Below are positions 32,116 through 40,050 of a stretch of DNA of 40,050 bases, in pieces. The DNA is from Candidatus Heimdallarchaeota archaeon (GTDB lineage: Archaea; Asgardarchaeota; Heimdallarchaeia; Heimdallarchaeales; Kariarchaeaceae). Position 1 is the stretch's first letter, and the number at the start of each line of letters is the position of its first letter. Under the pieces are notes generated by a model, which was given only the letters and a program-made list of their open reading frames with translations, was not told the DNA's origin and did not search any database. The stretch covers positions 1 through 40,050 of the forward strand of contig WAMJ01000280.1 in NCBI GenBank assembly GCA_015522385.1, read 5' to 3'. The position numbers were made by a program, and so were the translations under genes.

Positions 32116-32775
32116 CTAGGTTCTTCGTACCAGAGCCAGTAGCATCTCCGATGAGTCCTCTCCGAAGTCGGCAGCTGCTTCCAGATCCCTGAGAGCATGA
32201 TCCAAAAGGATTAGAGCCGCACTAGAGCCAAATGACTTCTCTATCTCGAAATAACCCTTCTTGAACTTCCGGTAGTTCTGGTCTATCACCGTCTCCAGCT
32301 CATCGACGAGTCTTGCGACCTCCGTGACCACCTCTATGTCGGAGATGTTCTGCACACCCCTCTCCATCTGAATGAGGATCTGATGGATCGTCTCGGTGCT
32401 CTTCTCGAAGAGCTCGACATAGGTATTCGGAAGCTTGAAGTCACGAAGCAGCTCAAGGTTGATCACCGCTCTCTTGCACGCACCTGCAGCCCGGTCGAGT
32501 GTCCTGACGAACTGTGCCAGTTCCTCGCCTAGCTTAGGAGGTATGTTGGAGGTCGAGATCTCCTTGTTGATCCTCGCTTCGACCTCGTCTGCCGACCTCT
32601 CCTCGGTACGGATGATCTTCATTCTGGAATTGAGCTCCTCTGTCGATCCGCTCATCAGGGCCTTACCCGCTTCCATGAACGAGTTGCCTACTGCCTTGCA
32701 CCTCCCTGCGTGCTCTACCATGAGCTCACGGAGGATGCTGTTTTTCCTATCCCGGAGATAGCTGTTGAGATCCAT
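32116..32775 (-). CDS. DUF47/PhoU-like helical protein
   Basis: A 219-residue all-helical protein of the DUF47/PhoU type (TIGR00153-like). Features are a long helix hairpin with RTEERSADEVEARINKEI, the PhoU-like E-x-x-x-D-x-x-x/R-x-x-D spacing in AQFVRTLDRAAGACKRAV, and VARLVDELETVIDQNY in the second half. DUF47 proteins usually sit beside phosphate transporters and bind metals, controlling transport. Here it is the first gene of the ABC importer operon, which makes phosphate or another oxyanion the best substrate guess. A TATA element (32797-32804) and GAGGTG lie before the ATG at 32775. Confidence 0.88.
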   Translation of the reverse strand: MDLNSYLRDRKNSILRELMVEHAGRCKAVGNSFMEAGKALMSGSTEELNSRMKIIRTEERSADEVEARINKEISTSNIPPKLGEELAQFVRTLDRAAGACKRAVINLELLRDFKLPNTYVELFEKSTETIHQILIQMERGVQNISDIEVVTEVARLVDELETVIDQNYRKFKKGYFEIEKSFGSSAALILLDHALRDLEAAADFGEDSSEMLLALVRRT

Positions 32776-32796
32776 AGGCGCACCTCGTGATTGGAC

Positions 32797-32804
32797 ATTA
32801 TAAC
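32797..32804 (-). promoter_or_regulatory. TATA element of the ABC importer operon
   Basis: Reads gttataat on the minus strand, about 25 bases before ATG 32775. A GAGGTG Shine-Dalgarno-like stretch falls between them (32780-32785), so this first gene may combine a very short leader with a ribosome site. Confidence 0.55.
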
Positions 32805-32905
32805 TCTTGTTAGAGAGAATGAATAGGATGTGAATTCACTACCCACAAGTTTACAGATAATTTCCTCCATCCCGTGATAGCTCCTGAGAAGAGAATACTT
32901 ATCAG

Positions 32906-33850
32906 TTAGGTGTAATACTTCATCACCAGATTTGAGAATTTCTCTATTTGATCAGTTGAGAGGTCGAGAGGTTGCTGTATGAAATAATAGTCGAAACCTA
33001 TTGAGCTCAGATAGTCGATCCTCTCCCGGACAATATCAGGAGTGCCAATCCATGAACCAGGGTAACCGTCATCCATTCGCTTCTTCAGGTTGTCTGCATC
33101 GACACCTGCACGCTCGGCCCTCGCGGAGATGTACTCGTCCACTTCCTGCTGATCCCCCACCCAGATGGGGTAGAAGATGGACTTGCCCACCTCGTCGTAG
33201 TCACGACCGACGTCCCTGCAATGTTCCTTTAGTGCGTCCAGTTTCCTCTGGATCTGATCCATGGGTGTAAACGGGAGGTTCATGTAGTCAGCGTACTTGG
33301 CAACGAGACGGAGGGTACGCTTCTCTCCTCCCCCTCCGATCAGTACCAGTGGGTGATTGGGCTTGGGGGAGAAGACCGCGTCCCGTATCCGGTAGTGCTT
33401 CCCCTCGAATGTCGCACGTCTCTGCGTCCACAGGAGATCGATAATTGTCAAAGACTCCTCGAGCATCTCCATCCGATCCTTCACGGAGGGGAAGTTGTAG
33501 CCATATGCGTTGTACTCGATCTCCTTCCATCCTGCACCAATCCCCAGTTCCATCCTCCCTCCGGAGATGCTGTCAACGGTCGCGGCGATCTTGGCTAGCA
33601 GTGCGGGGTTCCGGTAGTTGTTGCCTGTCACCAAGGTTCCGAGGTGGATCCTGTCAGTGAGGGCAGCAGCGGCGGAGAGCACAGACCATGCTTCGAGAGC
33701 GTTCCTGTCCTCCGATGCAGAGTCGAGGAAGAAGTGGTCGCAGATGTAGAACGAGTGGTAACCGCTCTTTTCAGTCTTCAGCACTATGTCCTTTATCTGT
33801 TCCCAGGAGTACCCAAACTGGTTCTCTATCTGCACGGCGAACTTTGTCAC
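32906..33850 (-). CDS. LLM-class flavin/F420-dependent oxidoreductase
   Basis: A 314-residue TIM-barrel of the luciferase-like monooxygenase family: FYICDHFFL, then HLGTLVTGNNYRNPALLAK, DSISGGRMELGIGAGWKEIEY, and PLVLIGGGGEKRTLRLVAKYAD. The motif GRMELGIGAGW is that of the coenzyme-F420-binding branch common in archaea and actinobacteria. The substrate is not evident. It starts with GTG 33850, set by a TATA element (33872-33879) 25 bases upstream. The gene is divergent from the radical SAM gene, and their promoters share about 95 bases. Confidence 0.9.
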   Translation of the reverse strand: MTKFAVQIENQFGYSWEQIKDIVLKTEKSGYHSFYICDHFFLDSASEDRNALEAWSVLSAAAALTDRIHLGTLVTGNNYRNPALLAKIAATVDSISGGRMELGIGAGWKEIEYNAYGYNFPSVKDRMEMLEESLTIIDLLWTQRRATFEGKHYRIRDAVFSPKPNHPLVLIGGGGEKRTLRLVAKYADYMNLPFTPMDQIQRKLDALKEHCRDVGRDYDEVGKSIFYPIWVGDQQEVDEYISARAERAGVDADNLKKRMDDGYPGSWIGTPDIVRERIDYLSSIGFDYYFIQQPLDLSTDQIEKFSNLVMKYYT

Positions 33851-33871
33851 GATGCTCAGATAATCCCCGCG

Positions 33872-33879
33872 GATATAAG
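33872..33879 (-). promoter_or_regulatory. TATA element of the LLM oxidoreductase gene
   Basis: Reads cttatatc on the minus strand, 25 bases before GTG 33850. It decides the GTG start. Confidence 0.55.
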
Positions 33880-33944
33880 TGGATTCAATTTACCAGATAT
33901 TGAATACTCAGAAAGTTTATGAGTAGGGTTTGAAAGATATTCCT

Positions 33945-35147
33945 GTGATTCATCTGGATATCTGGGAAGAGGCACCGATTATGGACAATCTCCTGTGGTA
34001 CTACCTCGTGGAGTCAGACCAAAGACCGGCGAAGTACCTGATCTGCCAGACCATCGAGGTGCCAACGGCCCTTGAGAGCAAGAGCACAGGGGAGCTCTGG
34101 GAACTTCAGGAGGAGTTCCACCGGGAGTTCGAGAGGGTGTTCGAGGAGGTAAAGCAGGGGCATCTCGACAGGTCGTTCGTCTCGCCTAACTACTTGGACC
34201 TTCTTCAGGAACTCTGCAGCAGGATTATCCAAGAGTGTGATCTCTGTGGTTGGGAATGCGGTGTGAATAGAGAAAACGGCAAGACAGGTGTGTGTAAACT
34301 AACTTCCACCTCGCGTGTGAGCTCGTACTTCCATCACAGGGGGGAGGAGCTGATCTACCGGGGTACCAAGGGAAGTGGGACGATCTTCTTCACCTCGTGT
34401 AACATGCGCTGCCAGTTCTGCCAGAACGGAGACATCAGCGCAAACAGGGACAATGGCATAGTGGTCTCTGTTGAAGACCTCGCTGCGATGATATGGGTCC
34501 TCCGATCCGAGGGTTGCCACAACATCAACTTCGTAGGAGGCGATCCAGCGATACATCTGCACAACATAGTCAGTGCCCTCAACAGGTTGAATCATCCACC
34601 CAAGGCTGAGACCCTTGCAAGGGTGGAAAGAATACGGGGGGACTACAGCTTCTACCCCAAGTCAAGTCACTACTTCTGGGGAAGACTGAATGTCCCCATG
34701 CTCTTCAACTCCAACTTCTTCATGAGCAACTCCTCCATGAAACTACTGATTGATCTCATGGACATCTGGCTCCCCGATATCAAGTTCTTCCCCAACGAGT
34801 GTTCTCTGAGGTTGAGCAAGACACCCCGCTACTTCGAGACTGTCAGTAAGTGGGTCAAGTTTATTTACGACCGAGGAGAGTCGTTTTCTATCAGACACCT
34901 CGTGATGCCCAATCACGTGGACTGCTGCTCCATCCCCATTCTCAGTTGGGTTCAGAGGAACGTCCCCACGGCATTGATCAACCTCATGCCACAGTACCGC
35001 CCCGAGATGTGGGCAGATCCACGGAGCCCGATGTACCGTCCTGAACTCTCGGACATCTCCCGGATACTAACGCAGGAGGAGTTCAACAGGGTCTTGAGAC
35101 ACGCAGATGAGCTCGGTCTGAACTACAAGACAGTTAGCTTCAGGTAG
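33945..35147 (+). CDS. PflX-like radical SAM protein
   Basis: About 400 residues. It resembles COG1313 (PflX) radical SAM proteins. An N-terminal Cys-rich segment (ECDLCGWECGVNRENGKTG with a further Cys) precedes the radical SAM cluster motif CNMRCQFC (Cys152, Cys156, Cys159), followed by GTIFF-type strand sequence just upstream and FVGGDPAIHLHNIV, the SAM-binding Gly-rich region. The C-terminal half has PDIKFF and LINLMPQYRP, both typical of the family. An insert of roughly 30-40 residues after the Gly-rich region is unusual. The start is uncertain: GTG 33945 fits an A/T element at about 33914-33920, and a TTG at 33930 is possible. The target is unknown, probably a glycyl-radical-type or modification reaction. 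Confidence 0.85.
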   Translation: MIHLDIWEEAPIMDNLLWYYLVESDQRPAKYLICQTIEVPTALESKSTGELWELQEEFHREFERVFEEVKQGHLDRSFVSPNYLDLLQELCSRIIQECDLCGWECGVNRENGKTGVCKLTSTSRVSSYFHHRGEELIYRGTKGSGTIFFTSCNMRCQFCQNGDISANRDNGIVVSVEDLAAMIWVLRSEGCHNINFVGGDPAIHLHNIVSALNRLNHPPKAETLARVERIRGDYSFYPKSSHYFWGRLNVPMLFNSNFFMSNSSMKLLIDLMDIWLPDIKFFPNECSLRLSKTPRYFETVSKWVKFIYDRGESFSIRHLVMPNHVDCCSIPILSWVQRNVPTALINLMPQYRPEMWADPRSPMYRPELSDISRILTQEEFNRVLRHADELGLNYKTVSFR

Positions 35148-35183
35148 AATTGTCCTCAGAATACTTCTACTCTGACATACTGT

Positions 35184-35200
35184 AATTGTCTTCGACAATT
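35184..35200 (+). terminator. Hairpin between convergent genes
   Basis: AATTGTC-TTC-GACAATT is a perfect 7-base stem with a tight loop in the 133-base gap between the radical SAM and helicase genes. It is symmetric, so it could help end transcription from both sides. A following T-rich run is weak. Confidence 0.4.
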
Positions 35201-35280
35201 TGTGCGTCTTGACCGACATTGGGCATAATTCTGCACCCCAACAGTGAAGCTTCATTCGTCCAATAGTATGAGCTAACGGG

Positions 35281-38200
35281 TTAGGGGCTTTTAACACGAG
35301 TCCCCTGTATAGATATGATCTTTTTCTTATCAAGATATTCCAATATCTTGTCCAAATAGAGCTTGTTCTTCTGACTTACAGATTTCTTCCAGTGTATTCT
35401 GACAATCAATCGATATAACTCATCAATTTCTAAGCTCTTCTGTTCCTCCAGAATGATTGTGATCAAATCTATTATACCATAGGGGTCGAATTCTTCAATT
35501 TTCTTAAAGCTACTTTCCTTGTTTTGAAATACACGCGGTTTATGAACACGGACTCCGATAAAATCCGAGAATGGTGAATGCAATTGAGGATGCTGCTTAA
35601 CAAAGCGATTAATTCTATCCTTCACCTTCTTAGTTAGTTTTGGAAGATGAAAGATCTCCTTAATACGTATGGCGATAACATCTCTATGAATGGGCCCCTC
35701 AGTTTCTATTATACTCGAAATCACCTTCTCGAGTATATCATCTCTCTCGAATTGGTTCTTGGTGTATATTCTTTTGGATTTATAGATCTGGTATTTATCA
35801 GCCTTACCTTCATTTAGTAATAACGTGGCAGGAGGAGTTACTTGGAAGTTAGCTTTGTCTGGAGCTGTTGAATACTCGGTGTTTTTACTGAATTCTATCT
35901 TTCTTGCGATGGAACTACTAGAAACTGATGGATCTCCTCCCTTATTGTATGCGTCTTCAATGAATTTTTGAATATCATTAAGTACAGCTTCCTTAGAATT
36001 GAACCAATCTACAGACCATATGTGATACAATTTCCAGCCCAGCTTTGAAAGTACATCGTGCCTAATTCTATCTCGGTCTCTTGCAAATCTTGAACTGTGG
36101 TAGCTTGCACCATCACATTCAATTCCAACAATGTACCGAGAAGGGTTATTCTGATCTACAATTCCCAGATCAATACGATACCCTGCACTTCCAATCTGGG
36201 TATCAACCTCGTATCCTAGATCCTCTAGTGCTCTTGCAACAGATTCTTCAAAAGGTGATTCGAAGTTTTGAATCGACAAATGTTCCCTTCTATTTGTCTG
36301 GTTCATGACTCCAGTTTTAGCAAATTGGAGATATTCGATGAGGTGTTTTAATCCCGTGCTATTGGATGTAGAGTGATCCACTGAGTTGGGGTCAAATGAG
36401 CAGAAGATCTTCATCCCATATCTTGCACGAGTAATGGCAACATTCAGTCTTCTCTCACCTCCATTTTTGTTGAGGGGACCAAAATTGAGAGACATCTTGC
36501 CATTGTGATCGGGACCATAGCCGATAGAAATGAGGATAATATCCCTCTCATCACCTTGGACGTTCTCAATATTTTTCATGAACAGCTCTTCTGAATTCTC
36601 ACCTTTGATTTTGTAATATAATTCTTCTAGATCAGGATTATTCTCTAAATACATCCTGAACATATCAGCTATTAGATCAGCCTGTTGTTTGTTAAAAGCT
36701 ATTACACCAAGAGAATAATATCTTTTGGTGTTGTGCAATGCCCTCAGATGATTAACAATTTCTTCTACGATTAGCTGGGCTTCGACCTTATTGGTTCTAG
36801 AATTACCCTTGTCATAAACACCATTGACTTGTTGAAATGATATTGCAGGAAGGTTTTCGATGTCATTGGAATTGGAATTTGCCTTTCGGATTGGATCAGG
36901 AAAGGTCATGAGCATATTGGAATAGTATTTATCATTTGAGAACTGTATCAATTTTTCCTTTTTTGATCTATAGTGCCATTTTAGCATCGCTTCTCCAATA
37001 CCAGCAGATATAAATTCCTCAAGTATACTCTCAAAATTATATATTTCATCATCACCATCTTCATCAGATCTGTCAGACTGGAAGAAGGAGGTGGGAGGCA
37101 TTTGTTTATCATCACCCACAACAATGATTTGCTTACCCCGGAGAATTGCACCAAGTGCATCCTCAGGCATGACCTGTGAGGCCTCGTCAAAAATCACTAT
37201 ATCAAAGTATGAGTTAAATTTCTCACCGGGGAGATATGACGCGATAGATAATGGACTCATCAAAAAGCATGGCATAAGAGATGTAATATAGTCCCTACTC
37301 TCCGCCAGAATTCTTCGTAGTGGTTTAATCCTTTTCTTCTTCAACATTTCCTTCTTCAACAATGATACTTCACTAGTTTTGACGTTCTCGGTAAATATAG
37401 TTCTATTGCCATTGGTTCTTAGTAGATTTTCAATAATTCTTCGTCTATTATTCTCAATAATAGTAGTGTCCAACCTTCGGAAATCTCGGAGAAGTCTCTT
37501 TTGAGCTGCAAGAGAAAATGAACGTAATTCTTTCCTAGATGATATAGCGTTAGATATCATACTTTCAAATATGGTCTTTTTTATCGAACCTTCAAGTACT
37601 TCAGGTTCCATCTGAATAAACTCATCATCAAATCCTTTTCCGAAATATTTTCTAAACTTATATGCTGCATTATTTAATTCGACCCTCTTATAGAAGTTGT
37701 CCTTGTCATCAAGAAGCTTTTCTAAGTTATTAAGATATTCAGGGTCGAATATCTTCCCGATTGTATTGCGCTTTTTTGGGCGGATATAACTTTGGAAATC
37801 AGAGAAATCCTTCTTTAAAGACTCAAACAGCTTGACTATCCTGTCCAGCATGGGAAGAATATCGTTATCGAGTTGCCCCCTATATTCCAAAAATTCATCA
37901 ATGCTGTGCTCTAAATATATGCGGTCAGACAACGATGAAGCAAGGTTGACAGATTTTTCATATTCTTTGTAATAAGCATTTAGTAGATCAGATAGCAGTG
38001 ATACATGCTTGAATATATCAACTATTGGCTCTTCGAAATTCAATATAATATTGACCCCAATTGGAGAAAGGTCAAGACCAGATTTTATTTTAGCTAAATT
38101 ATGCTGTAACCTTTCAAGATATTGTTTATCAATCCAAGAATGATTGAGCTTATTTACTTTGAGCTTTACCATAATTGCGTGAATCTCATCAAGAGAAGAT

Positions 38201-40050
38201 TTATCCTTGAAATGAGTATTAATTATAGATCTATACGTATAGTATCTTCTCTTGAAATACCGTGATAATGAGGAGCTATATTCTTCTCTCTGTGCAACTA
38301 GATCAAATATGTCGTATGAAAGTTGTTCAGTAGAGAACCTAGAAATCAAACCATTCAACAAATCTAAGGAAGATTCTACATCCTCTAATTTTTCTATGCT
38401 GAAATCTTCTATGAATTTCTTCAATATATTGAACTCACCTGTGTATGCCTTCACTATGGCAACACTGTCTGAGAAAGTTGATACGTTAGTAGAAGTCAGA
38501 TAGACTAGATCGGATCCATCAAATCGAGAATTAATTTTGTCCCTTTCTAAAAGGACCTTGTTCATCGTCGAGGAAGTTCTGGACACTAGATTTTGGAGAG
38601 GAAGAATATACTCCTCCGATATCTCGTAGCTATCTTTGAAGCCAATTTCCTCTTCAAACTCTCCAATTTCACGGTTAAGATGAATTAGACCCTTGTGTAG
38701 ATCATGAATTTTTTGAAGAATAGCTGTTGCATCCATATTTTTTGAGTACTTTACTCCAAATTCTCGAAATGGATCTGTGTCTAAATCCTTTACCTGATCA
38801 CTTGCGTCAAACCATCTCCGGACATTTGAGACAATATCATCTAATTCGGAAGGTGTTTTAGGGATTTCTATCAACTTAGTCGACAGGGGAGGGAAATCAG
38901 AAAGCTTCGAGTACTGACCAATCAACTCGTAAAGAGTATAATCACCGAAATATTCATTCCTTGACACAACTTCGATATAATTATCCAGCGACTGGGTCTT
39001 TGTTTTTAGCAGTTTATATTCTCTTTCTGTTTTGTTACTCCCCTCGAGCTGTAGCCCCATGACGGATTCTATTCGGTTTAATACTTCCTTCTTGTTCGAC
39101 TTATGAGAGTGAACTTCTAGGCAGAATTGACCTAAACTAACTTCATCTAATCGTTTCTTCACAACCTCTAAGGCGGCAATTTTCTGCGACACGAATAATA
39201 TCTTCTTCCCATTTGCGATAAATTCGGCTATTAAATTTGCAATTGTCTGACTCTTACCTGTTCCTGGAGGTCCTCGGATAACTAAACTTTCTCCCCTCAA
39301 TGCTTTCTCAATAGCAATCATCTGAGTAGAATCAGCGTTCAAGACAGTATGATATCCCCTTGGATATTTGGAGATGATCGCTTCTTCTCTGACATTATTT
39401 CCAGGATCCCTATACTTTGTTTCTTCACCAATTATACGAATTATTTTATGACCGTAGAGTTCTTGTAAATGTTTAGACATATCGGAATACAAACTGATCT
39501 TGGAAAAACTAAATGTGTCAATGTAGACGACTTGGTCAATTGACCATCGTTTGGAGTCAGGAATGGAGGATATCTTCTCTTCAATTTTTTCAATATACTG
39601 GATTAGAGATCCCAGTTCATAATCAGAGGGGTATTCTGGAAACTCTACACCGAAATCATTCCTAAATTTCTCCATAAGTGAGATGTTAGTTTGAACCTCA
39701 TCATCAAGTAACTTAATCTTGAAATTAGTCTTCGACCTTTCTTTAATAATCTCTACAGGTATAAATAGAAGGGGGCTGTGATTTTCAATCTTACTTGATT
39801 CCTTATCGTACCACTTCAGCATTCCAAATGATACATAAAGTACATTGAGACCTCTTTCAAGCAAGTAACTTTTTGTCCTACGCCTTAGACTATTCAAAGA
39901 TCTTTTTAATTGTGAATCAAATTTACTTGTCATCAAATATCTTTTTGATTTCCTTTGCACCTTTATGGTTTCAATAGCTTTTAGATGCTCTTGATGAATT
40001 GAGCTTTGATCCACAAGTTCTGAATCAGGATCTAGCTTAGGTTCAAAAAC
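35281..40050 (-). CDS. DUF4011-type SF1 helicase with Vsr-like nuclease and DUF3320 (partial)
   Basis: More than 1,580 residues; the frame is open to the right edge, so the N-terminus is missing and the GTG at 40014 is not a proven start. Order of domains: a DUF4011-like region (LLFIPVEI, IKLLDDEVQTN, FGVEFPEYP), Walker A GPPGTGKSQ (about 248 from that GTG), an inserted region of about 650 residues rich in helices, the helicase motif IFDEASQVMPEDALG and VVGDDKQMPPTSFF (about 940-970), VQGDERDIILIS and LNVAITRARYG. Then comes a Vsr/MTES_1575-type nuclease with DLGIVD and GIECDGASYHSS, and finally DUF3320 (about 1430-1490). Such proteins are frequent in defence islands. The gene is visibly more AT-rich than the rest, which suggests transfer. 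Confidence 0.9.
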   Translation of the reverse strand, partial: VFEPKLDPDSELVDQSSIHQEHLKAIETIKVQRKSKRYLMTSKFDSQLKRSLNSLRRRTKSYLLERGLNVLYVSFGMLKWYDKESSKIENHSPLLFIPVEIIKERSKTNFKIKLLDDEVQTNISLMEKFRNDFGVEFPEYPSDYELGSLIQYIEKIEEKISSIPDSKRWSIDQVVYIDTFSFSKISLYSDMSKHLQELYGHKIIRIIGEETKYRDPGNNVREEAIISKYPRGYHTVLNADSTQMIAIEKALRGESLVIRGPPGTGKSQTIANLIAEFIANGKKILFVSQKIAALEVVKKRLDEVSLGQFCLEVHSHKSNKKEVLNRIESVMGLQLEGSNKTEREYKLLKTKTQSLDNYIEVVSRNEYFGDYTLYELIGQYSKLSDFPPLSTKLIEIPKTPSELDDIVSNVRRWFDASDQVKDLDTDPFREFGVKYSKNMDATAILQKIHDLHKGLIHLNREIGEFEEEIGFKDSYEISEEYILPLQNLVSRTSSTMNKVLLERDKINSRFDGSDLVYLTSTNVSTFSDSVAIVKAYTGEFNILKKFIEDFSIEKLEDVESSLDLLNGLISRFSTEQLSYDIFDLVAQREEYSSSLSRYFKRRYYTYRSIINTHFKDKSSLDEIHAIMVKLKVNKLNHSWIDKQYLERLQHNLAKIKSGLDLSPIGVNIILNFEEPIVDIFKHVSLLSDLLNAYYKEYEKSVNLASSLSDRIYLEHSIDEFLEYRGQLDNDILPMLDRIVKLFESLKKDFSDFQSYIRPKKRNTIGKIFDPEYLNNLEKLLDDKDNFYKRVELNNAAYKFRKYFGKGFDDEFIQMEPEVLEGSIKKTIFESMISNAISSRKELRSFSLAAQKRLLRDFRRLDTTIIENNRRRIIENLLRTNGNRTIFTENVKTSEVSLLKKEMLKKKRIKPLRRILAESRDYITSLMPCFLMSPLSIASYLPGEKFNSYFDIVIFDEASQVMPEDALGAILRGKQIIVVGDDKQMPPTSFFQSDRSDEDGDDEIYNFESILEEFISAGIGEAMLKWHYRSKKEKLIQFSNDKYYSNMLMTFPDPIRKANSNSNDIENLPAISFQQVNGVYDKGNSRTNKVEAQLIVEEIVNHLRALHNTKRYYSLGVIAFNKQQADLIADMFRMYLENNPDLEELYYKIKGENSEELFMKNIENVQGDERDIILISIGYGPDHNGKMSLNFGPLNKNGGERRLNVAITRARYGMKIFCSFDPNSVDHSTSNSTGLKHLIEYLQFAKTGVMNQTNRREHLSIQNFESPFEESVARALEDLGYEVDTQIGSAGYRIDLGIVDQNNPSRYIVGIECDGASYHSSRFARDRDRIRHDVLSKLGWKLYHIWSVDWFNSKEAVLNDIQKFIEDAYNKGGDPSVSSSSIARKIEFSKNTEYSTAPDKANFQVTPPATLLLNEGKADKYQIYKSKRIYTKNQFERDDILEKVISSIIETEGPIHRDVIAIRIKEIFHLPKLTKKVKDRINRFVKQHPQLHSPFSDFIGVRVHKPRVFQNKESSFKKIEEFDPYGIIDLITIILEEQKSLEIDELYRLIVRIHWKKSVSQKNKLYLDKILEYLDKKKIISIQGTRVKSP

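Overview
The window looks like archaeal chromosome. Arginine is written mostly with AGG/AGA. Many genes have an A/T-rich TATA element about 25 bases before the start codon and almost no 5' leader, while genes inside operons have Shine-Dalgarno-like GGAGG sequences and ATGA or TAATG overlaps. Several proteins have an architecture I associate with Asgard archaea: a multi-pass membrane protein ending in a longin/roadblock-like domain, a winged helix fused to a membrane PH domain, a TPR-type protein, and secreted proteins with a C-terminal membrane anchor and Arg/Lys tail. I suggest an Asgard-like archaeon, but the lineage is inferred and not shown by a marker gene. I see no rRNA, tRNA, CRISPR array or transposase.

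Layout. 1-1570 (minus): a membrane protein overlapping a secreted endonuclease/exonuclease/phosphatase-fold protein that runs off the left edge. 2068-6110 (plus): DoxX-like protein, hemerythrin, FAD oxidoreductase and an unknown membrane protein, each with its own promoter. 6323-9079 (plus): a compact four-gene operon for cysteine synthesis on a protein thiocarboxylate (CysM-like synthase, JAMM protease, ubiquitin-like sulfur carrier, E1-rhodanese). 9140-10558: ALDH3-type aldehyde dehydrogenase. 10583-11917 (minus): TPR-like protein. 12333-14786 (plus): fused aspartokinase-homoserine dehydrogenase, preceded by a strong hairpin. 14789-20316: coiled-coil nuclease-like protein with DNA repeats, a secreted protein, two PH-domain membrane proteins, an ARPP-1-like protein, a PIG-L deacetylase and an alpha/beta hydrolase. 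20561-26950: extracytoplasmic FKBP, zinc-ribbon membrane protein, MFS transporter, a frameshifted membrane gene, the longin-like membrane protein, a glycosylation-site-rich surface protein and a DinB-like protein.

26999-32775 (minus, transcribed right to left) is an ABC importer operon: DUF47/PhoU-like protein, membrane-tethered binding protein, fused double permease and two ATPases. The two ATPases are degenerate in complementary places. One has lost the Walker A lysine and the Walker B glutamate. The other has lost the LSGGQ signature. A heterodimer would have one complete and one fully defective ATP site.

32906-35147 holds divergent genes for an LLM flavin/F420 oxidoreductase and a PflX-like radical SAM protein. 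35281-40050 is a visibly AT-rich, partial gene for a very large DUF4011-type SF1 helicase with a Vsr-like nuclease and DUF3320, probably an acquired defence gene.

The strongest leads are the asymmetric ABC ATPase pair, the thiocarboxylate cysteine operon whose carrier ends two residues past the diglycine, the winged-helix/PH fusion, and the structured element ahead of the threonine/methionine pathway gene.
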